17,079 nt of DNA from UBA4716 sp036310525. GTDB lineage: Bacteria; Bacillota; Clostridia; UBA1381. The translations under genes and the position numbers were made by a program. Every line of letters begins with the position of its first letter. The stretch's first letter is position 1. The notes beneath the pieces are model-generated. The model did not search any database. It was not told where the DNA came from and saw only the letters and a program-made list of their open reading frames with translations. This document shows positions 1 through 6,618 of this stretch, piece after piece. Where the stretch lies: the NCBI GenBank assembly GCA_036310525.1, contig JAXJRQ010000122.1:1-17079 (forward strand), in the 5' to 3' direction.

Positions 1-210
1 GTATTCTACTGCATTGAGCACAACAAAGCGCTTGATGATTTGAGCATTGATGAATATAAGAGTTTCTCTGATATTATTGAAGACGACATTTATACAGCTA
101 TCAGCATGGAAACCTGCGTAAATGACAGAAAGGTTATTGGCGGTCCTGCTGAAGCGGCAGTAAATGACGCAATAAAAAAATCAGAAGAATTTTTAAAAGC
201 TTTTAAATAA
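1..210 (+). CDS. argH: Argininosuccinate lyase, C-terminal end (partial)
   Basis: The frame is open from base 1 to a TAA at 208-210 and gives the last 69 residues of a protein. They contain the typical ArgH tail: the D-x-Y-x-A-I-S-M-E-T-C-V-N helix, then R-K-V-x-G-G-P-A-x-x-A-V. In this family the segment belongs to the C-terminal domain of the fumarase/aspartase fold. ArgH cleaves argininosuccinate to arginine and fumarate, the last step of arginine synthesis, in the cytoplasm. The catalytic serine loop and most of the enzyme lie left of the window, so integrity cannot be judged. The gene ends directly at a strong terminator, so it is probably the last gene of its transcript. Confidence 0.88.
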   Translation, partial: VFYCIEHNKALDDLSIDEYKSFSDIIEDDIYTAISMETCVNDRKVIGGPAEAAVNDAIKKSEEFLKAFK

Positions 211-252
211 AACCAATAAAGGCAGCCGTCAGGCTGCCTTTATTGGTTTTTA
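211..252. terminator. Bidirectional intrinsic terminator, argH / DUF1846
   Basis: Perfect 17-bp inverted repeat, arms 211-227 and 232-248, with a 4-nt loop (GTCA). A T-run follows the right arm on the + strand, and TTTTATTT follows on the - strand. The argH stop (208-210) and the stop of the convergent gene (250-252) directly flank it, so one hairpin can end both transcripts. Confidence 0.92.
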
Positions 253-1734
253 TTCATGATATAGTCTTTGATTTTCATACTGTGGTTCACAGCTTACGTG
301 AATACCGAGACGTTTAAATATACGTTCATCTTCTTCGCTTAGAATTACCGTAAAATGTGCATGGCTTCCACGCAGATTTTCAAGCTGTTCTTTTGCAGCT
401 TTTGAAATAGAATCATTCAGTGCTGAAATGGTAAGCGCCATAAGAATTTCATCGGTATGCAATCTTGGATTTTTATACTGAAGATATTTAGTCTTTAAAC
501 CGCAAATAGGTTCAAGCACATCTGCAGAAATAAGATCCAGCGAATCATCAATATTCCCCAACAGCTTCAATGCATTTAAAATCAGAGCAGAAGCACTATC
601 AAGTATATCAGATGTTTTTCCCGTAACAACACGTCCGTCGTTAAGCACCATTGCCGCCGCAGGCACCGACTCCGTTTCAGCTTTTATAAGTGCCGCTGAA
701 ACTGCCGGACATATATCCGTTGTAATATCAGCCTGCTGCATAAGAATTTCAAGCTTTCTTACGGGCGTTTCGTCACTTTTTCCTTTGAAATTATTTACCT
801 TTGCTGTATAATAACGTCTTAAAATTTCCATTTCCGACGCTCTGCAACAAACATCATCATCTATTATACAGTTTCCTGCCATATTTACTCCCATATCCGT
901 AGGTGAGCTATATGGACAAGTTCCCTGTATCTTCTTGAATATCGTACTCAAAACCGGAAAAATTTCAACGTCACGATTATAATTTACCGCTTTTTCCCCA
1001 TACGCTTCAAGGTGGAACGGGTCAATCATATTCACATCATTAAGATCAGCTGTTGCCGCCTCATACGCAAGATTTACCGGATGCTTAAGCGGAAGATTCC
1101 ACACGGGAAATGTTTCAAATTTCGCATATCCCGAACTGATGCCACGCTTATAATCATGATACAACTGACTAAGGCATGTCGCCATTTTACCGCTTCCCGG
1201 TCCCGGTGCAGTAACCACAATCAGCGAATGACTTGTTTCTATATAATCATTCTTTCCAAGACCGTCATCGCTCACAATATGCGGCACATCCGACGGATAA
1301 CCTGCAATCGGATAATGTCTGTAGCATTTAATCCCAAGCGAGGTAAGATGCTTTAAAAATGCATTTGCCGCAGCTTGTCCGTCATATCTCGTGAGAACAA
1401 CGCTCCCTACAAACAGCCCCATTTCTCTGAATGTATCAATAAGGCGGAGAACATCTTCATCATACGTAATTCCTAAATCACCACGGACTTTATTGTGCTC
1501 TATATCAGACGCATTTATGGTAATTACTATTTCCACATCGTCCTTTAACTGCTGCAGCATACGAATCTTACTGTCAGGCTCAAATCCCGGAAGAACTCGT
1601 GAAGCATGGAAATCATCAAACAGCTTTCCCCCGAATTCAAGATACAATTTACCGCCGAATTTTGAAATTCTTTCACGAATCTGTTCTGACTGCATTGTAA
1701 GATATTTTTTATTGTCAAATCCAATCTTATTCAT
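250..1734 (-). CDS. DUF1846 family protein (function unknown)
   Basis: The 494-residue product matches, from memory, the DUF1846/UPF0371 family, whose members are usually close to 500 residues. Visible signatures are an N-terminal KYL...QSEQI.ER segment (about 10-22), a glycine-rich APGPGSGK loop (176-183) resembling a phosphate-binding loop, NYNRDVE (251-257) and Y.SPTDMGVNM (275-285). No signal peptide or membrane segment is evident, so it is probably cytoplasmic. Crystal structures exist for the family, but to my knowledge no reaction has been established; the loop suggests nucleotide or phosphate binding (inference). The ATG at 1732-1734 has a strong AGAGGAGG site at 1742-1749, 7 nt upstream. 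A TATAAT-like -10 lies at 1764-1769 on the - strand, without a convincing -35. The gene appears monocistronic, convergent to argH and divergent from the thiamine unit. Confidence 0.85.
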   Translation of the reverse strand: MNKIGFDNKKYLTMQSEQIRERISKFGGKLYLEFGGKLFDDFHASRVLPGFEPDSKIRMLQQLKDDVEIVITINASDIEHNKVRGDLGITYDEDVLRLIDTFREMGLFVGSVVLTRYDGQAAANAFLKHLTSLGIKCYRHYPIAGYPSDVPHIVSDDGLGKNDYIETSHSLIVVTAPGPGSGKMATCLSQLYHDYKRGISSGYAKFETFPVWNLPLKHPVNLAYEAATADLNDVNMIDPFHLEAYGEKAVNYNRDVEIFPVLSTIFKKIQGTCPYSSPTDMGVNMAGNCIIDDDVCCRASEMEILRRYYTAKVNNFKGKSDETPVRKLEILMQQADITTDICPAVSAALIKAETESVPAAAMVLNDGRVVTGKTSDILDSASALILNALKLLGNIDDSLDLISADVLEPICGLKTKYLQYKNPRLHTDEILMALTISALNDSISKAAKEQLENLRGSHAHFTVILSEEDERIFKRLGIHVSCEPQYENQRLYHE

Positions 1735-1794
1735 ATGTACGCCTCCTCTTTGATACCTAACAAATTATAGTATATCATATTTTTTAATAATATA

Positions 1795-1818
1795 AAAGTT
1801 TTTTTTACAAAAAACTTT
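1795..1818. repeat. AT-rich inverted repeat between divergent genes
   Basis: Perfect 10-bp arms at 1795-1804 and 1809-1818 with a 4-nt loop, made almost only of A and T with one G-C pair. It lies between the start of the DUF1846 gene and the thi promoter. No gene ends here, so a terminator role is unlikely; it may simply be A-tract DNA. Confidence 0.35.
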
Positions 1819-1855
1819 ATTTTTTATAAAATTTCTTTCACATCTCCAATATTGA

Positions 1856-1884
1856 TTGACAAACTTTGTATGAAGTGCTATAAT
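1856..1884 (+). promoter_or_regulatory. Sigma-A promoter of the thiMED unit
   Basis: A -35 box TTGACA (1856-1861) and a -10 box TATAAT (1879-1884) are separated by exactly 17 bp, and TGC directly before the -10 adds an extended -10 element. Both hexamers match consensus perfectly. Transcription should begin near 1891, about 20 nt before the riboswitch. Confidence 0.93.
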
Positions 1885-1910
1885 TATATTATCCCATAGG
1901 GAAATAAAAT

Positions 1911-2009
1911 TAAATATTTCGGGGGAGCTTGTACTGTCAGGCTGAGAGGAAGTAATGAACTTCGACCCTTATACCTGATTTGGATAATGCCAACGTAGGA
2001 AGAGTTATT
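1911..2009 (+). ncRNA. TPP (THI element) riboswitch
   Basis: The conserved parts of the TPP aptamer appear in order: GGGGGAGC (1921-1928), the CTGAGA core (1942-1947), a variable stem-loop around 1949-1963, ACCCTT (1965-1970), ACCTGAT (1973-1979) and GGATAATGCCAACGTAGG (1982-1999). A-T-rich flanks at about 1911-1919 and 2000-2009 can partly pair as P1. A terminator hairpin follows 12 nt later, so control by premature termination is expected: TPP bound, transcription stops; TPP scarce, thiM-thiE-thiD are made. Aptamer identity is certain from the motifs; the mechanism is inferred from the adjacent hairpin. Confidence 0.97.
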
Positions 2010-2021
2010 TACTCGCTTTTT

Positions 2022-2058
2022 AGCGAAGTTATCTGTTTTCAGGTAGCTTCGCTTTTTT
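2022..2058 (+). terminator. Riboswitch-controlled intrinsic terminator
   Basis: Arms 2022-2034 and 2041-2053 form a 13-bp stem with two G-U pairs and a 6-nt loop, followed by a T-run to 2058. It lies between the TPP aptamer and the thiM start. A smaller hairpin (2013-2017 with 2022-2026, loop TTTT) overlaps its left arm and cannot form at the same time, making it a candidate antiterminator. Confidence 0.88.
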
Positions 2059-2108
2059 ACTTGCGTAAGTTGCCTTGTATATGCCGTCCCGAAAAGAAAG
2101 AGGTCAAA

Positions 2109-2930
2109 ATGCTTAAAGAACTTTTAGAAAATGTACGAAAAACACAACCGCTGGTGCATAATATAACAAATTATGTAACAGTAAACGACTGCGCAAATAT
2201 TCTACTTGCCTGCGGAGGTTCACCTATCATGTCAGATGATGTTGAAGATGTACGTGATATTACTGCAATCTGCAGTGCCTTAAACATAAACATCGGAACA
2301 TTAAACGACCGCACAATCCCCGCAATGTTTGAAGCAGGAAAAATTTCAAACACACTTAACCACCCCGTTATACTTGACCCTGTCGGTGCAGGTGCAAGCG
2401 CAAAAAGAACCCAAACCGCACAAGCACTTATAAACGAAATTCACTTTTCAGTTATACGTGGAAACATTTCCGAAATAAAGGCGCTTGCGGTAGGTACAGC
2501 TTCAACCAAAGGTGTTGATGCCGATATTCAGGACGCTGTTACAGATACAAATATCGATACTGTAGTTAAATTTGCCAGAGAATTTTCAGCATCAACCGGT
2601 GCAGTCACAGTAATAACAGGTGCTATCGACATTATAAGCAATGACAAAAAAACGTATGCTGTAAGAAACGGTCATCCCATTATGAGTTCTGTTACAGGAA
2701 CAGGATGCATGCTTAGTGCAATTACTGCCGCTTTTGCCAGTGCAAATCCAGATAACATTCTTGATGCATGTCTCGCAGCGGTATGCGCCATGGGACTTTG
2801 CGGCGAGAGAGCGTATTTGAGACTCAAAGAATCAGATGGTAATTCTTCATACAGAAATATGCTTATTGACGAAATGTTTAATCTTAGCGGCAAAATCCTT
2901 GCGGAGGGTGCAAAATATGAAATCATGTAA
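2109..2930 (+). CDS. thiM: Hydroxyethylthiazole kinase ThiM
   Basis: 273 residues, the normal size for ThiM of the ribokinase-like fold. It phosphorylates 4-methyl-5-(2-hydroxyethyl)thiazole with ATP, salvaging thiazole for thiamine phosphate synthesis in the cytoplasm. Seen: PLVHNITNYVTVND (14-27) near the N-terminus, the substrate-binding part; LDPVGAGAS (89-97); RGN.SEI (117-123); and the anion-hole motif TGTGC (196-200), whose Cys200 is the usual conserved residue. I place the start at ATG 2109 because an AAAGAGG site lies 5 nt upstream and the family begins shortly before the VHNITN motif. The frame stays open upstream to a TTG at 1980, but that would lie inside the riboswitch and terminator. 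First gene of thiM-thiE-thiD; its end overlaps thiE by 14 nt. Confidence 0.96.
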   Translation: MLKELLENVRKTQPLVHNITNYVTVNDCANILLACGGSPIMSDDVEDVRDITAICSALNINIGTLNDRTIPAMFEAGKISNTLNHPVILDPVGAGASAKRTQTAQALINEIHFSVIRGNISEIKALAVGTASTKGVDADIQDAVTDTNIDTVVKFAREFSASTGAVTVITGAIDIISNDKKTYAVRNGHPIMSSVTGTGCMLSAITAAFASANPDNILDACLAAVCAMGLCGERAYLRLKESDGNSSYRNMLIDEMFNLSGKILAEGAKYEIM

Positions 2931-3573
2931 AAAATCAATGCTTTTATACGCAGTTACAGACAGAGCATGGACAAAGAAAAAATCACTATACGAACAAGTC
3001 AATGACGCTTTAAAAGGCGGAGTTACTTGTGTTCAGCTTCGTGAAAAAGAGCTGAATTATGATGATTTTCTAATGGAAGCAATCGAAATCGGGAGTTTAT
3101 GCAAGCAATTCGATGTGCCTTTTATAGTCAATGATAATATTGATATTGCTATAAAAAGCAATGCCGATGGTGTGCATATTGGTCAGCACGATATGTCCGC
3201 CAAAGAAGCACGTAAACTTATTGGCGAAAATAAAATACTTGGTGTTTCTGTTCAAACTGTCAAACAGGCAATTGCCGCTGAAAATGACGGTGCAGATTAT
3301 CTTGGCGTAGGTGCAGTTTTTAATACCTCCACAAAAGAAGACGCCGATGCTGTTTCGCCCAAAACGCTAAAAGAAATTTCCGCCGCCACCTCACTTCCTG
3401 TTGTTGCAATAGGCGGAATTAACGAAACAAACATTCCCCTTTTAAAGGATTGCAATATAGACGGCGTTGCTGTTGTTTCAGCTATTTTTAATAGTCCAGA
3501 CATTGAAAAGCAATGTAAAAAATTGTATGAACTATGCCTCCGTACCTTTAATAATGGAGGTGACATGCCTTGA
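2917..3573 (+). CDS. thiE: Thiamine phosphate synthase ThiE
   Basis: 218 residues, a TIM-barrel enzyme of usual length. It joins HMP pyrophosphate and thiazole phosphate to thiamine monophosphate, releasing pyrophosphate. Seen: YAVTDR (11-16), VQLREK (39-44) with the diphosphate-contacting QLR, the metal/diphosphate region FIVNDNIDIA (69-78) with GVHIGQHD (85-92), the YLGVGAVFNTSTK phosphate loop (128-140) and VVAIGGI (162-168). The ATG at 2917 is chosen because GGAGGG (2903-2908) precedes it by 8 nt; an upstream in-frame extension to 2836 runs inside thiM and carries no family sequence. It overlaps thiM by 14 nt and thiD by 4 nt, so the three genes are translationally coupled. Confidence 0.96.
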   Translation: MKSCKKSMLLYAVTDRAWTKKKSLYEQVNDALKGGVTCVQLREKELNYDDFLMEAIEIGSLCKQFDVPFIVNDNIDIAIKSNADGVHIGQHDMSAKEARKLIGENKILGVSVQTVKQAIAAENDGADYLGVGAVFNTSTKEDADAVSPKTLKEISAATSLPVVAIGGINETNIPLLKDCNIDGVAVVSAIFNSPDIEKQCKKLYELCLRTFNNGGDMP

Positions 3574-4343
3574 AGTCTGTATTAACCATAGCAGGTTCAG
3601 ACTGTAGCGGCGGTGCAGGTGTTCAGGCTGACATAAAAACAATCACTGTGCATAAAATGTATGCCCAAAGCGTTATTACTGCCCTTACAGCTCAAAACAC
3701 AACAGGAGTATATGGTATTTCGGAAATTTCTCCTGAATTTGTATCGGCACAGCTGGACGCTGTTTTTACAGATATTTATCCCGACAGCATAAAAATAGGT
3801 ATGGTTTTTTCTGAACCGATAATAGATGTAATTGCTAAAAAGCTTGTTAAATACAACGCAAAAAACATTGTACTTGACCCCGTAATGGTCGCAACAAGCG
3901 GAAGCAGTCTTACAGAAAATACAGCAATTAAGGCACTTAAAGAAAAGCTGTTCCCTTTAGCCGATATAATTACACCAAATATTCCGGAAGCAGAATATTT
4001 AAGCGGTATGACGCTAAAAACTGAAGATGACATAATAAATGCCGCTTATAAAATAGCCCGTAACACCAAAGCAGGCATCCTGATAAAGGGCGGACATAAG
4101 GTAAATGATGCATGTGATGTTTTCGTAAAGGATAATAATGTTAAAATTTTTAAAGCAAAAAGAATAGCTAATCCCAATACTCACGGTACGGGATGTACTC
4201 TTTCATCAGCAATTGCATGTAATCTTGCAAACGGTTATACGGCGTATGAAAGCATACAAAACGCAAAAAATTACATAAGCGGCGCTCTTGGTGCAATGCT
4301 TGACTTAGGAAAAGGTTCAGGACCACTCAATCATATGTACTGA
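3570..4343 (+). CDS. thiD: HMP / HMP-phosphate kinase ThiD
   Basis: 257 residues, single-domain ribokinase-like enzyme that phosphorylates hydroxymethylpyrimidine and then its monophosphate, giving the HMP-PP substrate of ThiE. Seen: IAGSDCSGGAGVQADIKT (7-24) for substrate binding, VLDPVMVATSG (101-111), TPNIPEAE (135-142), IKGGH (172-176) and the catalytic HGTGC loop (205-209) in the C-terminal part. The start is TTG at 3570-3572, overlapping the thiE TGA as TTGA, with GGAGG (3556-3560) 9 nt upstream; the nearby ATG at 3565 is in another frame. It is not fused to ThiE or to a TenA domain as in some species. Last gene of the riboswitch-controlled unit; no thiamine transporter or thiazole-synthesis gene follows. 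Confidence 0.95.
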   Translation: MKSVLTIAGSDCSGGAGVQADIKTITVHKMYAQSVITALTAQNTTGVYGISEISPEFVSAQLDAVFTDIYPDSIKIGMVFSEPIIDVIAKKLVKYNAKNIVLDPVMVATSGSSLTENTAIKALKEKLFPLADIITPNIPEAEYLSGMTLKTEDDIINAAYKIARNTKAGILIKGGHKVNDACDVFVKDNNVKIFKAKRIANPNTHGTGCTLSSAIACNLANGYTAYESIQNAKNYISGALGAMLDLGKGSGPLNHMY

Positions 4344-4351
4344 CACTACAG

Positions 4352-4394
4352 AAAAAACACCTGAGTTTATATAATAAAAACTCAGGTGTTTTTT
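4352..4394. terminator. Bidirectional terminator, thiD / flavoprotein
   Basis: Perfect 17-bp inverted repeat with arms 4352-4368 and 4378-4394 and a 9-nt loop. The outer six pairs are A-T, giving a U-tract in either direction, and the inner core CACCTGAG is stable. It starts 8 nt after the thiD stop and touches the stop of the convergent flavoprotein gene, so it serves both transcripts. Confidence 0.92.
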
Positions 4395-5572
4395 TATTTA
4401 TTGTTTGTACTTTTCAGAAATCTTTTGGTATATTCTTTAAGCTCATTTTGTTGTGTAGCGTTCATTTTAAACATACATCCGAACGGCTTTTCAAACACAT
4501 CAAGCTTAAACAGCTTAAGATATGAATGAATATGTCCTATCGCTTCGCCGCTCCAGCCATACGACCCAAATACCATACACGGTTTTCCTTTTATATTGAC
4601 CGCTTCAATCCCCGACAACAGCTTCCATACAGTTTCAGGTGCATTTTTGTTGATTGTAGGTGTACCTACAGCAATCGCTTCCGCACTGTTTAAAGATTTT
4701 TTTGCCGTTTCCATATCACAAGCTTCCAAATCAAACATCTGCACATTATAGCCGTTATCAGCGGCAGTTTGCGATATAATATGCGCCATTTCACGTGTAT
4801 AGCCGTATGCACTGGTATAAAAAATGCCCATTGTATTATTTTCTGATTTTTTAACTGACGAATATTTTGTATATTTATCAATCACATCGTCAATATCCGT
4901 AGCTATTACGGGACCATTACCCGGACAAATCATTTCAAAATCAATTTCATCGATTTTTGAAAGCGCACTTCTGACAAATCCATCAAACGGTGACATTATA
5001 TAATCATAATATTCTTTAAATGCCTTTTCGTACTTATCAAAATGAATAATGTCATTATTGTATATGCAATCCTCACAATAATGCGCCCCAAAAACATCAC
5101 CTGAAAATAGAACTTTTTCTAAAGGCATATATGTCATCATGGTATCCGGCCAGTTAAGACCCGGAGTAATCAGAAAACTAAGCTTTATGCCATTTCCTAA
5201 ATCAAGTTCCCCGCCATCCTTTGCAACACATTCTTTGAATTCAATATTGGTTATTTCCTTCAGATTGCGCAGTGCCGCAACAGTGCCCACAATCGTTATA
5301 TCGGGATTTTTTTCTATAAGCTTTTTCATTGCTCCCGAATGATCCGGTTCAGTATGATTGCATATGATATAATCAATATTATCTGCACCAATTTTCTCAA
5401 TGAAATCATCGGCAAATTTCTCGTGTACACAATCTATCAGTGCGGTTTTTTCAGACTTTATAATATATGCATTATACGTTGTGCCGTAGTCCGTTTTCAT
5501 GATTAGACCAAAACTGCGCAAAGTAGGGTCTGATATTCCGGCATAAAAAATATTATTTTTTAACTTTTGCAT
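4394..5572 (-). CDS. A-type flavoprotein (flavodiiron-like) with altered iron ligands
   Basis: 392 residues, normal length for a two-domain flavodiiron protein: an N-terminal metallo-beta-lactamase-like domain (about 1-245) and a C-terminal flavodoxin domain (about 247-390) with the FMN loop TSAYGYT (253-259) and GSYGWSG. Family members reduce O2 or NO to water or N2O in the cytoplasm of anaerobes. The site H-x-E-x-D-H is intact (His73, Glu75, Asp77, His78), as is the bridging Asp159. The two other His ligands of the family are replaced: N140 in GLNWPDTM, where HWPDSM is usual, and N219 in CPGNGPV, where HGP is usual. Spacings (67, 19 and 60) match the family, so the alignment is sound. Activity may be lost or changed. 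No fused rubredoxin and no rubredoxin gene nearby. ATG at 5570-5572, GAGGAG 5 nt upstream; last in the dnaG-sigA-prmA group. Confidence 0.88.
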   Translation of the reverse strand: MQKLKNNIFYAGISDPTLRSFGLIMKTDYGTTYNAYIIKSEKTALIDCVHEKFADDFIEKIGADNIDYIICNHTEPDHSGAMKKLIEKNPDITIVGTVAALRNLKEITNIEFKECVAKDGGELDLGNGIKLSFLITPGLNWPDTMMTYMPLEKVLFSGDVFGAHYCEDCIYNNDIIHFDKYEKAFKEYYDYIMSPFDGFVRSALSKIDEIDFEMICPGNGPVIATDIDDVIDKYTKYSSVKKSENNTMGIFYTSAYGYTREMAHIISQTAADNGYNVQMFDLEACDMETAKKSLNSAEAIAVGTPTINKNAPETVWKLLSGIEAVNIKGKPCMVFGSYGWSGEAIGHIHSYLKLFKLDVFEKPFGCMFKMNATQQNELKEYTKRFLKSTNNK

Positions 5573-5594
5573 ATTTTCTCCTCACTAAACTCAG

Positions 5595-5620
5595 AAACCA
5601 CGCCTAAAACAGCGTGGTTT
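5595..5620. repeat. Hairpin between prmA and the flavoprotein gene
   Basis: Arms 5595-5603 and 5612-5620 form a perfect 9-bp stem with an 8-nt loop. It lies in the 55-nt gap between the two - strand genes. On the - strand only TTT follows the stem, so it is a weak terminator at best; partial attenuation or an RNA-processing signal is more likely (inference). Confidence 0.55.
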
Positions 5621-5627
5621 TTGGATT

Positions 5628-6593
5628 TTACTTACATATTATTGATACCCAGTCCTTACGGCGGTTTATTGAAACAATTTCAAAACCGTTATCAATAAGG
5701 GCATTACGTACATCATCTTCACGGTCGCTGATTATTCCTGAAGTAATAAACACGCCGCCTTCCTTCATGTACTCACGTGCTTTCGGAGCAAGTCCGATTA
5801 TTACGTCAGCAACAATGTTTGCCGCCACAACCTCGTATTTATTCTTTGAGATTTCTTTCTGAATATCAGGGTCTGTGACAACATTACCTGCAAAGACATG
5901 ATACTTTGACTTATCAATATCGTTCATATCTGCATTTTCGTACGCAGTATCAACCGCATTCGGGTCAATATCAACCGCAACAGCTTCATCCGCACCAAGC
6001 ATAAGTGATATTATTGATAAAATTCCGCTGCCGCAGCCGAGGTCAAGCATTTTATCTCCTGTATGTATGTATTTTTCAAGAGCCTCAAGACACAACTGTG
6101 TCGTATAATGCGAACCTGTACCGAAGCTCATACCGGGATTTATATTGAACACTATTCTGTCCGTTGGCTCTGTGAGTTCTTCCCACATCGGTTTTACAAG
6201 AAGCTTTTCACCAACCTCCATTGTGTGGAAGTATTTCTTCCAGTTGTTCGCCCAATCCTCGGTATTCATGCTTTCAACCTCCGTTTCAAGACGACCGAAA
6301 GCATTTTCTTCATCAATGGACTTCAACTCCTGCATACTGCCGTTTATTGCGGCAAGAAGCTCCCTTCCGTTTATATCATCACTCACATACGCTTTTACAC
6401 AAGTCTCGCCCTCTTTTTCTTTGATTAAATCATCATCAACATAGTCCCAGTATTGAGTATTATTTTCAAGAAAATCCTTAAAATCCTTTTCGTCCTCAAT
6501 TTCAAGACCTGTTATTCCGAGCTGATATAATCTACCCGTAACAGGATCAATACCCTCGCTTGTAGTATAAACAGTTACTCTTAACCAATCCAA
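5628..6593 (-). CDS. prmA: Ribosomal protein L11 methyltransferase PrmA
   Basis: 321 residues, close to the usual 290-320. PrmA uses S-adenosylmethionine to trimethylate amino groups of ribosomal protein L11. The N-terminal L11-recognition domain spans about 1-110, with W3 and the L-x-x-L-G-I-x-G-L-E segment. The linker signature PGMSFGTGSHYTT (153-165) is the PrmA hallmark. The class I methyltransferase core follows: MLDLGCGSG (182-190), AVDIDP (206-211) and AANIV near the catalytic loop. The start is TTG at 6591-6593, supported by AGAGGA 7 nt upstream and by the family N-terminus W-L-x-V-x-V; no ATG is close. It sits 25 nt after sigA, so it is probably co-transcribed with dnaG-sigA. Confidence 0.95.
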   Translation of the reverse strand: MDWLRVTVYTTSEGIDPVTGRLYQLGITGLEIEDEKDFKDFLENNTQYWDYVDDDLIKEKEGETCVKAYVSDDINGRELLAAINGSMQELKSIDEENAFGRLETEVESMNTEDWANNWKKYFHTMEVGEKLLVKPMWEELTEPTDRIVFNINPGMSFGTGSHYTTQLCLEALEKYIHTGDKMLDLGCGSGILSIISLMLGADEAVAVDIDPNAVDTAYENADMNDIDKSKYHVFAGNVVTDPDIQKEISKNKYEVVAANIVADVIIGLAPKAREYMKEGGVFITSGIISDREDDVRNALIDNGFEIVSINRRKDWVSIICK

Positions 6594-6618
6594 TTATCTG
6601 TCCTCTTTTCAATCAAAA

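Noticed and set aside
1391..1753. Open frame (120 codons) on the + strand
   Set aside because: Antisense to the DUF1846 gene and without ribosome site or family features.
1980..2108. In-frame upstream extension of ThiM by 43 residues from a TTG
   Set aside because: It would run through the TPP aptamer and the terminator hairpin, has no ribosome site and no family similarity; ATG 2109 has a proper site.
2836..2916. 27-residue N-terminal extension of ThiE
   Set aside because: It is inside thiM in another frame and not family-like; the ATG at 2917 follows GGAGGG.
5595..5620. Hairpin considered as a terminator of the prmA transcript
   Set aside because: On the - strand only three T residues follow the stem, so I list it as a hairpin of unknown role.
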